Shown here one piece after another: positions 36,949 to 47,848 of a stretch of DNA of 64,000 nt (the first letter of the stretch is position 1; each line of letters begins with the position of its first letter). Source of the stretch: Flaccisagitta enflata (lineage: Eukaryota; Chaetognatha; Sagittoidea; Aphragmophora); the NCBI GenBank assembly GCA_965153355.1, contig OZ231127.1:52266001-52330000 (forward strand), given 5' to 3'. A program made the translations under genes and the position numbers. Under the pieces are notes generated by a model. The model saw only the letters and a list, made by a program, of their open reading frames with translations. It searched no databases and had not been told where the DNA came from.

Positions 36949-37496
36949 GCATCTGTTGAACATTTTGGCGGAAAATGTGTAGCTATGGTTTACATAGTAT
37001 AAATAACTCTGATAACATGAGATTTATACTGAAGATAGTTAATTAGTTGTATTTTTGTATAGTAAGATGATTTGATTTCGTATCAATTCATATGATGCTA
37101 AAATCAGCCATGATATCCTCATTTTCCCAGGTTAATGTTTTCAGGAATTGCCCGTCATTGCATGGCCATAGAAGCATCCTGAGGGGCAAAAAAAAATCAC
37201 AAATATGACAGATATATACAGGGAAGTGATTCAAAAAAAGAAAAAAATATGCGTGAGGAAGTGTGCATTATGAGGCTTGTAGGAGAAAAAAATTTAGCAC
37301 ATTAATTCCAGCCCTTGACGATCTTCTAATAGTGACCATTTATGGACGACCATAGGAAAGAAAATGTCGTGAACATGGCATTTGATGTTCCAAATTCATG
37401 AAGTTCATTTGGAGACGTTTTAGGACTTTTGTCAGCAATTACTACACTACTTTATAACTTAACCAATCGTAGTTCGCCTAAATGTTCGACAGGTGT
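36949..37496. mobile_element. 548-bp TA-flanked MITE nested in a B element
   Basis: Left GCATCTGTTGAACATTTTGG, continuing CG, and right (minus) ACACCTGTCGAACATTTAGG, continuing CG, match at about 19 of 22 positions. Both are bordered by TA. The host's 20-bp repeat array resumes on the far side, which independently supports these boundaries. No transposase frame. Confidence 0.84.
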
Positions 37497-37682
37497 TATA
37501 TGATTGGGATTGGAGCGTCCAGGCTGGGATTGGAGCCCTGAGGCTGGGGTTGGAGCCTCAAGGCTAAACATTGGACTTTTGAGTGGGGGGTGGACAGAGA
37601 AGAAGGAGAAAATCTCCCATATGTATGAAAGCATAGGTCATTGGCCCCTTTGGGGCCGCCGCGCTGCCCAAAAGGATGTGAA

Positions 37683-38108
37683 AAAAAAATGAAAAGGAGA
37701 AGAGGAAGATGAAGAAAAAGAAGAAGACGAAGACGAAGACGAAGAAGAAGAAGAAGAAGAAGAAGAAGAAGAAGAAGAAGAAGAAGAAGAAGAAGAAAGA
37801 AGAAGGAGAAGAAAGAAAGAAAGAAAGAGAGAAGAAGAAGAAAGAAAGAAGAAGAAAGAGAAGAAGAAAGAAGAAGAAGAAGAAAGAAGAAGAAGTAGAA
37901 GAAGAAGATGATGAAGAGAAGAAGAAAGGAGAAGAAGAAGAAGAAGAAGAAGAAGAAGAAGAAGAAGAAGAAGAAGAAGAAGAGTAAGAGTAAGAGTAAG
38001 AGTAAGAGTAAAGTAAGAGAAGAAGAAGAAGTAGAAGAAGAAGAAGAAGAAGAAGAAGATGAAGAAGAAGAAGAAGAAGAAGAAGGTGATAACGAAGAAG
38101 AAGCAGAA
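37683..38108. repeat. (GAA)n purine array, about 425 bp
   Basis: GAA triplets with GAC, GAT, GAAA, GTA and AGAGTAAG variants, almost purely purine on plus. A candidate for triplex (H-DNA) structure. Poly-Glu, poly-Lys and poly-Ser frames are artefacts. Confidence 0.97.
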
Positions 38109-38261
38109 GAATTAAGAGCAATAAAAAAGGTGATTCATCATAGTGGTTGTCCAGACGCATGCGCACCTTTTTTTGTCACTTGATGTTTGTCTGTCAGCCT
38201 CAGTAACTGTCTGTCCGTCAGCGTCTTTATCTGCTTGCTTGCTTGTCTGCTTGTCTTCTAT

Positions 38262-38365
<104 letters not shown>

Positions 38366-38531
38366 CCACTTGCTCTTTCTCCATCTCGGTCTCTTATCTC
38401 ATTACACCCTAAACCAGGCGCGAGATAGAGAGAGAGAATGAGAAAGAGTGAGTCTAGGTAACGTTCGCCTCCCCTCAGCTCTTTACTCCCCCCTTTTCAG
38501 CTCTTAGCGGCCGCCTCGTCGTCGCTTCCGC

Positions 38532-38695
<164 letters not shown>

Positions 38696-38864
38696 ACAAT
38701 TCGGCCAATGAATACAAAGTGGAAGAATTGCCTGGAAGAATCTCATTTCAGCCACGCCAAGTTCCGCCTCTATTGCCGAGCCCAGTTCTCCTTCAAACCA
38801 CTCACTGTGTGTCTCTCTTTGTTTCTCTCCGTCTCGCGCATTATTACTTAGCCGCTATCATCTC

Positions 38865-39362
38865 TTAACGCCGCCGCCCGCTTCCTCCCCTGCTGCTGCT
38901 GCTGCCCCCCTCTGCCAGCCGCCACGCCGCCGCCGCCCACTCCTCCTCCCGCCGCCGCCGCCGCCTCCTATCCTCCTCATCCCTCTCTCGCTGTCGCTGT
39001 CGGGCCTTCTCTCCTCATCCTCCACGCCGCCGCCGGCCCTCCTCCTCGTCTTCCTCCGCCGCCGCCGCCGCCTCCACTCCTCCTCAACCTTTCTCCTGCT
39101 GCCGCCGCCACCTCCTCCTCCCTCGTCCCCTCCGCCGCGCCGCGCCCCCTCCCCGCCCGCCCGCGCGCCTCCACCCGTCCTCCACCGCCGCCACCGCGCC
39201 TCTCCCTCGTCTTTTCTCACCAATACCGCCGCCCGCCGCCTCACCCCCTTCACGCGCCCCTCCCTCGCCCCCTCCCACTCTGTCGCTGCCGCTGCCGCCG
39301 CTGAACTCCCGCCGCTTGCGCCACCGCCTCCTCCTCCTCCTCCCCAACCGCGCCGCGCGCCC
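38865..39362. repeat. GC-rich CCGCCGCC/CCTCCTCC tract
   Basis: About 500 bp of C-rich triplet-like sequence, very high in CpG. No stable coding phase with homology. It could be a CpG-island-like promoter region, but no adjacent gene was recognised. Confidence 0.85.
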
Positions 39363-39522
39363 TTTTACAAAAAAAATCAAATTTAAAAAATCTAAAGAAC
39401 ATTTTATAAAATATCAAAAAAATCAAATTAAAAGAAATCAAATAAAGAAATGAAAAAAAAGAAAAAGAAAATCTAAAAAAAGTATTTGAAATGAATTAAA
39501 AGAATAATTAAAAAAAAAATTC
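39363..39522. repeat. A-rich ATCAAAT/AAAAATC linker
   Basis: About 160 bp of A-rich sequence with AAATCAAATTAAA units, separating a C-rich from a G-rich block. Confidence 0.8.
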
Positions 39523-39935
39523 ATGAGGTGGCGGCAGGTTATGGCGTGGCGGTGGCGGAGAGGGAGGAGGATAAGGCGGCGGCGGCAGCAGTAAACACAG
39601 GAGGAGGAGGAGGTTATGGTGGAAAAGGAGGAGGCGGCGGCAGAGGAGGAGGAGGCAGGTGGTTGTGGGGAGGAGTGGGCAGTGGCGGCGGAGGAGGATG
39701 AGGTTGCGGAGAGGAGGTGGTGGCAAGGGAGGAGGAGGAATGAGGAGGCAGTGGTGGTTGAGGAGGAGGAGGATGTGGAGGTGGGAGAGTTTTTTTTTCA
39801 CTTTAATGATGTGTAGCAGCATGGGAGGGGGCAACAGAGCTGGTGAGGGCGGCGGTGGTGGGAGGGGGGTGATAACAGTAGAGGCGGAGGCGGAGGCGGC
39901 TATAACAGTGGAGGCAGAGGCGGCGGTGGCAGGTC
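39523..39935. repeat. G-rich GGAGGAGG/GGCGG tract
   Basis: About 410 bp of GGAGGAGGAGG and GGCGGCGG units, the strand-inverse in composition of 38865-39362. G-quadruplex potential on plus. Confidence 0.85.
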
Positions 39936-40545
39936 CACTGTTATTTTTGAGTCAAATTTGAGACAGACCACTGGGAGTCAATGGGTGGGGATATGAGAAA
40001 GAAGAGGAAGATGATAAAAATAGGAGTTCATTTAGCCTGATTGCTTGCGCTCTATGGTTTTAAAGAAGAACTTTTTTTTCTTTTATGAAAAATGACAGGG
40101 AGAGGAAAATGAGAAGTAGAACCTACTGAGAGATTGACAAGCTTGACAAGAGTGAAATTAATGAAAGAAGGCGAAAAAAGAGGAGAGATCAAAACATACA
40201 ATCAACAAGTTCTTAAAATCGGTTTGAAGATGCGCCTAGAATGAGCATGAAAATTGCTATACCTTTTGATAATTCTCATTTATTTCACTGCAAAAATGTG
40301 CTTACTTTTAAAGATGATCGAAACTCGAGATATTACCTGGCCCAAATACCACAAGATATAACACAGTGCGCCGCATCCTGTTATCGCTTGCATGCAGCCA
40401 TCAAGAGCATATTTTTTACATTTTTGCCTTTTTGAGGACATAGCATTTATATCTTTATGTAAAGAACCAGTTATAACTCTATGTCTTCATACTTGCGCTC
40501 GCTGCGCATATAGGCGGTTTGATCGCAGCACATCGACTGAACAGA

Positions 40546-40547
<2 letters not shown>
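39936..40547. other. Spacer with dispersed block I
   Basis: Unassigned except for 40341-40390 (CCCAAATACCACAAGATATA, then GTGCGCCGCATCCTGTTATC), which is repeated in inverse orientation at 47076-47123. Confidence 0.5.

Positions 40548-40590
<43 letters not shown>
40548..40590. repeat. (CT)n microsatellite
   Basis: Pure CT array of about 20 units. Confidence 0.96.
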
Positions 40591-40593
<3 letters not shown>

Positions 40594-40727
40594 ACTATTT
40601 CCTTCCTCCGTCCTCTTTCCTCGCTTTTAAATATGGCGCACGCAACAGACCTCACTCCAAATGAAAATTAAATGAGAGAAATCTGAAAGGTCAAGAACTG
40701 TCTGTATGGAATCAACAGAGTAACCAA

Positions 40728-40750
40728 CTGATTGATTGATAAATTGATTA

Positions 40751-40788
<38 letters not shown>

Positions 40789-40793
40789 CAATC
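40728..40793. repeat. (GATT)n microsatellite
   Basis: GATT tetranucleotide with two early interruptions. Confidence 0.96.
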
Positions 40794-40855
40794 ATAAAAG
40801 TACCTCCAATAGTTGCGTAACATAACTGCACTTTTGTTCATTGAAGGCTTATTCA

Positions 40856-41073
40856 AAACAAGGCCAACACCTATAAGTCATGTGCGAGACAAACATTTAG
40901 AATGACTTGGAATGACTTAGAATTACTTAGTATACCCTTAAATGACCTAAAAAGACTTTAAGGAATAAAATTTATCAAAAAAAGTAAAAGTGTGACCGAC
41001 AGAAAGAACAACCAACGGACAGACAGATTGACGGACAAAGCGGGGTGTAGAGTCGCGTGCACGCGACTAAAAA
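40856..41073 (-). mobile_element. Family A element, minus orientation, ATGACTTAG-type middle
   Basis: On minus: head TTTAGTCGCGTGCACGCGAC, CTACACCCCGCTTTGTCCGT, degenerate tetranucleotide tract, repeated AAGTCATT/CTAAGTCA units, and ATAGGTGTTGGCCTTG. AAAA-type sequence flanks both ends. Confidence 0.86.
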
Positions 41074-41251
41074 TTGATCACTAATTTTTTTCTTATATGG
41101 TATGGAACGTAGGCCAATTCTTTTACTCATCGTCAACTAGCTAGGTAGATAATGATTTAGATATAATTTTTTACTATGATCCATAAGGTGTCATTGGAGA
41201 CGATATTAACCAGCGCGGTTTAGGCCCGCTTTCTCCTACCGAAATATACAT

Positions 41252-41384
41252 GTCTTGGTCATTTGTATGGTCTATGTCTGAATCATTTGTATTTGTATGG
41301 TCTATGTCTGTTTGTATGGTCTATGTCTGAATCATTTGTATTTGTATGGTCTATGTCTGATTATGGTCTATGTCTGAATCACGA
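41252..41384. repeat. TATGGTCTATGTCTG minisatellite
   Basis: Five copies of TATGGTCTATGTCTG separated by AATCATTTGTATTTG, TTTG or AT linkers. Confidence 0.92.
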
Positions 41385-41433
41385 AAGAAAATCTTAAAAT
41401 GGGCCTGTCAATTTTACTGAAGCACGACCTCAT

Positions 41434-41453
41434 GTGTGTGTGTGTGTGTGCGT

Positions 41454-41484
<31 letters not shown>

Positions 41485-41510
41485 CGTGTGCGTGTGTGTG
41501 TGTATGTGTG
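41434..41510. repeat. (GT)n microsatellite with GC interruptions
   Basis: GT array with regular GCGT variants. Confidence 0.96.
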
Positions 41511-41519
41511 ATTTTAGGG

Positions 41520-41646
41520 TAAGAAAAAAAAGAGGGCAAAGAAAAAAAGAAAGAAACGAAAGGAGATTAAAGAAAGGAAAAGAAGAAAAGGAAAGAAAAG
41601 GAAACGGAAAGGAAAGGAAAAAGAAAAGGAAAGAAAGAAAAAAAGC
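41520..41646. repeat. GAAA/GGAAA purine-rich tract
   Basis: Degenerate AAAGAAAGG units. Confidence 0.85.
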
Positions 41647-41670
41647 TAGGATTTCAATGTTTCGCTTAGA

Positions 41671-41885
41671 AAAACAAGGCCGGATACACGGCTACCCCAG
41701 TCACGCGGCGGGTGTGGGCAGGGGCTGTAATCGAGGTCACCAGATCATTTGGGCAGGAGCAGTGAGGCTAAACCCTGCAACCCAAAATAAAGTGTGATCA
41801 CGGACGGGATCGACGGACTGATCTCCACGGACGTGACTGACGGACCGACAAAGCGGGTGTAGAGTCGCTTAGCACGTGACTAAAA
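41671..41885 (-). mobile_element. Family A element, minus orientation
   Basis: On minus: head TTTAGTCACGTGCTAAGCGA, CTACACCCGCTTTGTCGGTC, degenerate GTCC tract, CACTTTATTTTGGGTTGCAG, CACTGCTCCTGCCCAAATGA, TGACCTCGATTACAGCCCC, and GGGGTAGCCGTGTATCCGGC ending CTTG. AAAA flanks both ends. Confidence 0.88.
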
Positions 41886-41974
41886 ACCAAAGATAATCTA
41901 GCCTCGAAATTCAGTAAAGTTATGAAATGTCCTAATGCCCAGAATGGATTTTCAAAAAGATGACACTGATATCG

Positions 41975-41975
41975 C

Positions 41976-42028
<53 letters not shown>

Positions 42029-42057
42029 TGTGTGCGTCTATGTGTGTCTGTGTATGT
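41975..42057. repeat. (GT)n microsatellite
   Basis: GT array decaying into GTCTGTGTGC units at its 3' end. Confidence 0.96.
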
Positions 42058-42551
42058 TTATTGTAGCTGCAGGAAGTTTAATACTGTTTTTTTAGGCCAA
42101 GTCCTGCCCAACTTGGATAGTCTTGTTTCATGGAGCCTCTGCTTCCGTAGGGGAAAGACAGAAAGTATAAGCTGCTATTTATCCCTAAATGGCAACTTAC
42201 ATGGTATCACGAGAGAGGCAGTTCCAGTCACGAACTAAGAGTATCCTCCATCAAATATCGTTAGTTAGTAGGTTAGTAGTCAGTTGTCTAGATAAAAGTG
42301 CAAACAAAAGTGCATTGATATCTAAGCGACAGTTAAAAGGAAAGGTTCTCGTGATGTTAATAGATTGTCACTTATTTAAAAGCCACAAGGCTGAATCAAC
42401 CTATTCTACAGAACCTGTAAGCTAAACGAAAAGCTAAATGAGGAGAGCATGCTAAATTAGAAATGCAAATGCAAGTGCAAATATCTATAATGCGATGGTT
42501 ATAAATGATTGGAAAGCGCGTGATTTATCATGCTATAAATAACCGCTTACA
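42058..42551. other. Spacer, no gene recognised
   Basis: No supported frame or repeat family. Confidence 0.4.
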
Positions 42552-42559
42552 AAAAAAAA

Positions 42560-42607
<48 letters not shown>

Positions 42608-42742
42608 AAAAAAGAATGAAAGAATGAAAGAATGAAAGAAAAAGAAAAAAAGAAAAAGAAAAAAAGAAAAGAAAAAGAAAAAGAAAAAAGAAAAGAAAAA
42701 GAAAAAAAGAAAAAAAAGAAAAAGAAAAAGAAAAAAGAAAGG
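42552..42742. repeat. (GAAA)n array
   Basis: GAAA units with A-rich drift, directly abutting a B element core. Confidence 0.96.
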
Positions 42743-43209
42743 TTTCAAATCCCGCTGCTCAAATCCCAGCCTTTTGAGGCTCAAATCTCAGTCTCCAGGC
42801 TAAAATCCCAGCCACGAGGCTCAATCCCAGCCCTAGGCTCAAATTCCAGTCTCATGGCACAAATCCCAGCCTTGAAGCTCAAATCCTAGCCTGAGGCTCA
42901 AATACCAGCTTCCAAGCTCAAAACCCTGCCCGGAATCGCAAAATCCCAACCTCAAAGCTCAAATCCCAGCCTCAAAGCTCAAATCTCAGCCTTGAGGCTG
43001 AAATCCAGCCTCAGCTCAAATCCCGGCCTCAAGGCCCTAATCCAAGCCTCTGCCCAATTCCAGCCTCCAGGCCCTAATTCCATCCCTGAGGCTAAAAAAC
43101 AGGAGGTCATTTGGCCCTTTGGGGCCGCGCTGCCCTCTAACCACCTTCACACCACTCACACATAGGGCAACGGGTACCGCTGACTATCTAACGCTTTTTA
43201 TGACTATTT
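42743..43209 (+). mobile_element. Family B element, left end missing
   Basis: 20-bp units (CTCAAATCCCAGCCTTGAAG), GGAGGTCATTTGGCCCTTTG and GGGCCGCGCTGCCC. The tail holds GGGCAACGGGTACCGCTGAC and TATCTAACGCTTTTTATGAC. The left inverted end is replaced by the GAAA array. Confidence 0.83.
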
Positions 43210-43256
43210 TTCTTTTCCTTCTTGTTTTTTTTCTTTTTTCTTTTTTTTTTTCTAAA

Positions 43257-43440
43257 GAACAAGGCCGGATACACACACCCCAGTCGTGTGGGTGGGCAGA
43301 GAGCTGTAATTAAGGTCACCATATCATTTAAGCAGTAGCAGTGAGGCCAAAACAAAAAATAAAGTGTGACGGACGGACCGACGGACGGACTGACGGACCG
43401 ACAAAGCAGGTGTAGAGTCGCGCAAGCACGCGACTAAGAA
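43257..43440 (-). mobile_element. Family A element, minus orientation
   Basis: On minus: head TTAGTCGCGTGCTTGCGCGAC, ACACCTGCTTTGTCGGTCC, GTCCGTCCGTCGG, CACTTTATTTTTTGTTTTGG, and CACTGCTACTGCTTAAATGA..GTGTATCCGGCCTTG. AGAA lies on both sides, a candidate 4-bp target duplication. Confidence 0.88.
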
Positions 43441-43779
43441 GTATTGGAAGCAATGAAAATGCGTAACGCGAACACGTTGGCTACCAAAAACGGTGGATGC
43501 GATGCGTGACGCGATGCGCGAAACACTGGAAAACGCGGAAGCGAACGCTTTTGAAAATTCCGCGCTTCCTTACCCCTGATGAGATTGAAACTTAGATTGC
43601 TTTGATCACGTTTGTCTGGGATCTTTGGAGTGATATGCATTTGTTTTCTCTTTCATGACTTCTGGAGACAGTGGCGCGTCTCGAAGAAATGAGGAAATGT
43701 GCCTTTGGTTTTCATTTAACAGATAACAACGCAAACATTCGCTTGGATGTCTCTTTACGTCAAACGCGCTTTTACCTTT

Positions 43780-43845
43780 TTAAGTTGCGTACACGCGACT
43801 CTACAACTTGTTGTGTCCGTCGGTCTGTCCTTCCTCATAGTGTTC
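43780..43845 (+). mobile_element. Family A head, truncated
   Basis: TAAGTTGCGTACACGCGACTC, TACAACTTGTTGTGTCCGTC and GGTCTGTCC, then unrelated sequence; no tail. Confidence 0.7.
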
Positions 43846-44092
43846 TTCCACGTCCTTACATGTCTGCATAGATACAAGATTCGCCCACCAGCCTTATCGA
43901 CGCTGCACATTGGGTTGCCTGAGATCAAAATACACTATGGGCCGAAGTGAAAGAAAATGCACTATTAGCTAAAAAGGTAAAAATAGGATCACAATTATTT
44001 ATATCTTGATTTTGATAGGTAAATTTATCGTAATTTTTTATGCGTTATAAATTTTGCAGTATTGCTTCTTTATGATTGGTTTCACATATTTT

Positions 44093-44780
44093 TAGTCGCG
44101 GGTTATGCAAATCAACACCCCGCTATAATTTTTTTATTTTGAAACTTTTTTTACTCAAATTGTGACTTAAAAATTTTTCGCTTAAGAAATTTTCACGTTA
44201 GAAAAGTTTCACTTCAAAAATTTTCACTTCAAAAATTTTCACTTTAAAGATTTTTACTTCAAAAACTTTTACTTCAAAAATTTTCTCTTCAAAAATTTCT
44301 GTTCTAAAATTTTCTCTTCAAAAATTTTTACTTCAAAAATTTTTTTGCTCAATCTTTTTTTCGCTTAAATTTCTTTTTATTAAAATTTTCATTTCAAAAA
44401 TTTTTATCTGAAAACTTTTCACTTCTAAAGTTTTCACTTTTTGATTTTTTACCACAAATCTCAGAAATTTTTTTCACTAAAATTTTTTTATTCAAAATTT
44501 TTTGCGTTGAAATTTTTTTTTTCAAAACTTTCTTCGCTAAAATTTTTTTGCTGAAATTTTCACTTCAAAAATTTTATTTCAAAAAAAAATTTTTTGTTAA
44601 ATTTTCACTTTAAAAATTTTTTCGCTCAAATTTTTTTCACTTACATTCTTTTTTCATTAAGATTTTCATTTCCAAAATTTTCACTTCAAAAACTTTTTTG
44701 CTCAATTTTCTTTTTATCTTTCTAAAGTTCAAAATTTTTTTGCTTAAAAATTTTTTGTAAAATCTTTTGGTATAAGATAG
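44093..44780 (+). repeat. Family A head followed by degenerate CACTTCAAAAATTTT array
   Basis: TTTAGTCGCGGGTTATGC and AACACCCCGCTATAA mark a family A head at 44093-44131. About 640 bp of 14-17 bp units follow (ACTTCAAAAATTTTC, CGCTAAAATTTTTTT). A similar AT array lies next to the A element at 62716. Confidence 0.8.
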
Positions 44781-45340
44781 TTTTCAGCATTAAATTATTT
44801 TAATCTAAGATAAATTATTGCTCAAAAGGTTTTTAATAATGAAAAAAAGAATTCTTGATCAATTATTTTCATGTTTTTGTAAGAAAATCATGTACACTTT
44901 TTCTTTTTTGACACCTCCATGCCTTTACCATATTTTTCAATGTTTGAAATATTGATACAATAATAGAATACTTGATTTTTTATTGATATTTCTTAAAAAA
45001 TATTTATCTTTTATCTTATATCTATTTTGGTACCTTTGAGCCCACAGTGCATTTTGTGTCATTTTGGCGCATAGTGGGTAGTCAAAACCACGGCATCGGC
45101 GGCAATCAACGGAGAGAGAGTCAAAATGTTAGCTCATTTGCATTGAAGCACGACATCAGAATTCTATCAATAATTTCCCATTTCACTGAGGCACGGACTT
45201 CAATGAGGCCAGTTCTTTCTTTTTCCTCTGAAGCGCGATGTTGTGCTTCAGTGAAAACAAGTCTAACTTAAGCACAAATTTCGTGATTAAGAGGATGTCC
45301 CATTTGGATGCGTGCTGGGATGAAAGAGACCGTGGTATGT
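44781..45340. other. AT-rich to mixed spacer, no gene recognised
   Basis: No supported frame or family member. Confidence 0.4.
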
Positions 45341-45868
45341 TGCAACAGGTCGCCCGAGGGCAAAACGTGGTCAGCGATATCCGTTGCCCTGCTTAGCATA
45401 GTTGTAAATCAGAATGAGGAGGGCAGCGGCCCCGAAGGGGACAAAGTCCTGTAGAACACAGGGGACTTTCTTTCGTTCGTTCGTCCATCTGTCCATCCAT
45501 CCGCCCCCCAGGCTCTCTCAGGCCTGAAATCTGTCCTCTCAGGCCTAAAATCTGCCCTCTCAGGCCTGACATCCGTCCTCTCAGGCCTTGAATCTGAGAG
45601 AGCAGATTTCAGGCCTTAGAGGGCAGATTCAAAGCAAGAAAGGTCAGGTTTCAGGTCTGAAAGGGCAAATTTCAGGCCTGAGAGGGTAGATTCAAGGCCT
45701 GAGAGGGCAGATTTCAGGCCTGAGAAGGCAGATTTTAGGCCTGAGAGGGCAGATTTCAGGCCTGAGAGGGCCTGGGGGGGACAAACAAATGGACGGACGA
45801 ACAAACGAACGAACGAAAGTCCCCTGCGTTCTACAGGACTTCGTCCCCTTTGGGGCCGCTGCCCAAAA
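45341..45868 (-). mobile_element. Family B element (AAAGTCCTGTAGAACAC subtype), extended end on the left
   Basis: Extended end AGGTCGCCCGAGGGC, GTGGTCAGCGATATCCGTTG and CCCTGC. Then GGGCAGCGGCCCCGAAGGGG, ACAAAGTCCTGTAGAACACA, TTCGTTCGTTCGTCC and 21-bp units that invert near 45595 (CAGGCCTGAAATCTG to CAGATTTCAGGCCTG). It ends with GAACGAACGAACGAAAGTCC, GTTCTACAGGACTTCGTCCC, GGGGCCGCTGCCCAAAAA. Confidence 0.9.
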
Positions 45869-45917
45869 AGGTGACAGGCCTTGTCTTTTGATAATTTGCA
45901 CAATTATTGTGGATGTA

Positions 45918-46423
45918 CAGTAGATGTCGTCTGTACTTGACAATACGGGGGCACTCATATTCTAGATACCATTTGAGCACATGAAATGAAATTGTGTGTG
46001 TATAATGTTTTTGTTCTATAGGGTTGACGATTGGGTATGGCGGCTCTAGGGATAGAAAATTCTCCTGAACATACTGAATCAAATTCAATCTGCTTAGGCA
46101 GTTGGTGATGTTGGTCTAGTGGCTAACTCACTTGACTACAGATTTGTTAAGTACGGTTTATTGAAAAGCTCAGGTTTGAATCCAAAACTGATTTTGCAAT
46201 TTAAGCAAATGGATGAAGCTGAAATTCTGGAAAAAAAAAAAGATTGATCCTACAGTTTTATATTTTAAGTTTTTTTCATAAAGTAAGCTGTAGGGGGATA
46301 CCATACCCCATTGTCAACCCCTTAGGATCTATATATTACACTATCAAAATATCAATCCCCTTAGTGTACTAATACTCAGGTCATGAGCTCCCCCGTATTT
46401 CCAAGTCTAGACGACATCTACTG
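45918..46423. mobile_element. 506-bp TA-flanked MITE carrying a tRNA-like core
   Basis: Left CAGTAGATGTCGTCTGTACT and right (minus) CAGTAGATGTCGTCTAGACT match at 18 of 20. Similarity continues through AATACGGGGG and CTCAT. TA lies on both sides. The interior contains Pol III box-like sequences (46112-46183) and an A run (46231-46240). No transposase frame. Confidence 0.88.
46101..46195 (+). ncRNA. tRNA-like sequence with A and B boxes
   Basis: A box TGGTCTAGTGG (46112-46122) matches the consensus TRGYNNARNNG. B box GGTTTGAATCC (46173-46183) matches GGTTCRANNCC with one change. The 50-bp interval is longer than in most tRNAs, and no acceptor stem is evident. Either a SINE inserted in the MITE or a Pol III-like core of the element itself. 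Confidence 0.6.
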
Positions 46424-46481
46424 TAGTCACTGCCAAACAAATTTGACATGAACGAAATTGAAAATGAATAGAGCCATCTTT

Positions 46482-46737
46482 TTAGTCGCGTGCTACGCGA
46501 CTCTACATCCCGCTTTGTCCGTCTATCCGTCCGTCCGTCCATCTGTCCGTCCTTCCATCCGTCAGTCCGTCCATTCATCCGTCCATCCATCCGTCTGTTG
46601 GTCCGTCACACTTTACTTTTTTTGAGTTTTTGCGGTCTATGGCCTCACTGCTCCTGCCCAAATGATCAAGTGACCTCCAATACAGCCCCTGCCCACCCGC
46701 ATGCGACAGGTGTAGCCATGTATCCAGCCTTGTTTTG
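46482..46737 (+). mobile_element. Family A element, full length with long GTCC array
   Basis: Head TTAGTCGCGTGCTACGCGAC, CTACATCCCGCTTTGTCCGT, about 95 bp of GTCC/ATCC units, CACACTTTACTTTTTTTGAG, CACTGCTCCTGCCCAAATGA, GCCCCTGCCCACCCGCATGC and GTGTAGCCATGTATCCAGCC, ending TTG. TTTT on both sides. Confidence 0.91.
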
Positions 46738-46802
46738 ATATAGGAGGAAAGGAAATCTCTTTTTCTTCTATATCGGGTTTCGTCAATAACGTTTCTCGGA
46801 GA

Positions 46803-46907
<105 letters not shown>

Positions 46908-47075
46908 AGCCGAAGGAGATGGAGAATGGAGATCTGCGCAAATTCCTCACTGAATTAGATGCCGTCGCAGCTACTGGACAATAGAAGATAAAGCAGGCTA
47001 ACAAATTCAAGTTATAGCTTTTTTGTCTAGCAAGTGCTATACTGGTTGCTCATAGAATTTTGATGACGACATGGT

Positions 47076-47123
47076 TGCGATAACAGGATGCGCCGCATGC
47101 TGCTTTATCTTGTAGTATCTGGG
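47076..47123 (-). repeat. Dispersed block I, copy 2
   Basis: Reverse complement of 40341-40390 with a few differences (CCCAGATACTACAAGATAAA, GCGGCGCATCCTGTTATCGC). A partial inverted match TGGACAATAGAAGATAAAGC lies at about 46976. Confidence 0.65.
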
Positions 47124-47504
47124 CTGACTAATATATGCGAAACTCCTGTATAAAAAAAAGATTGTGATTTGTCAATGTTTTTCCGTTTCAAAAAAAAGAA
47201 AAAGAAAAAAAAACAGTCAGACCGACGCTTATAGAGATTGAGGGTTATCTAAGAATGGACTGACAGTGAAAGTGTTAGATTGAAGGGTGAAAAAAAGAGG
47301 AGAAAGTGAAAATAGTGAATGAATGACATTCCTTTCAATTTTTTTTACTTTTCGCACGTGAAAATTCGTCGAATTTGACACTCCACACCCAAAAAGCCAA
47401 ATGGACCCCCAAAAAGCTTCTTTCTTTATTCTTAATCGTTTCTCTTTCTTTCATACTCCCCATCTGTCTGTCGGTCACATTTAATTCCTGACATGCGTTT
47501 TTTT

Positions 47505-47816
47505 TAAGTCGTGTGCACGCGACTCTATAACCCGCTCTGTCTGTCTGTCGGTCGGTCGGTCGGTCGGTCGGTCGGTCGGTCTGTCTGACGGTCCGTCACG
47601 CTTAGCTTTTTTTTTTTTTTCGTTTTACGTCATAATAAATCACTTTGAGTAATTTAAGTCATTTTAAGTCTTTTTTTCAAGACAATTTACATTTAGTCTT
47701 TTAGTCTTTTAGTCTTTTATTCTTTTAGTCTTTTAGTCTTTTAGTCTTTTATTCTTTTGGTCTTTTGGTCTTATGGTCTTAACAACCGCACGCGACTGTA
47801 AGGTGTTGGCCTTGTT

Positions 47817-47818
<2 letters not shown>
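47505..47818 (+). mobile_element. Family A element with TTTTAGTC-array middle
   Basis: Head TTAAGTCGTGTGCACGCGAC, CTATAACCCGCTCTGTCTGT, about 45 bp of GTCG units, GTCCGTCACGCTTAGC, a 10-bp TTTTAGTCTT array (about 47690-47780), then CCGCACGCGACTGTAAGGTG and TTGGCCTTG. A CTTT array follows directly. Confidence 0.9.

Positions 47819-47848
<30 letters not shown>

Larger units (their letters stand above)
36524..37675. mobile_element. Family B element (CTATG subtype) split by a MITE and containing repeat C
   Basis: Extended end TTAGTCGCGAAAGCGTCAGA and GTCAGCGGTACCCGTTGCCC. Repeat C at 36604-36690, then AGAGGGGCAGTAGCCCCAAA and 20-bp units to 36946. Units continue after the MITE insertion (GATTGGGATTGGAGCGTCC at 37501). 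It ends with GGAGAAAATCTCCCATATGT, GAAAGCATAGGTCATTGGCC and the short end CTGCCCAAAAG. Confidence 0.82.
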
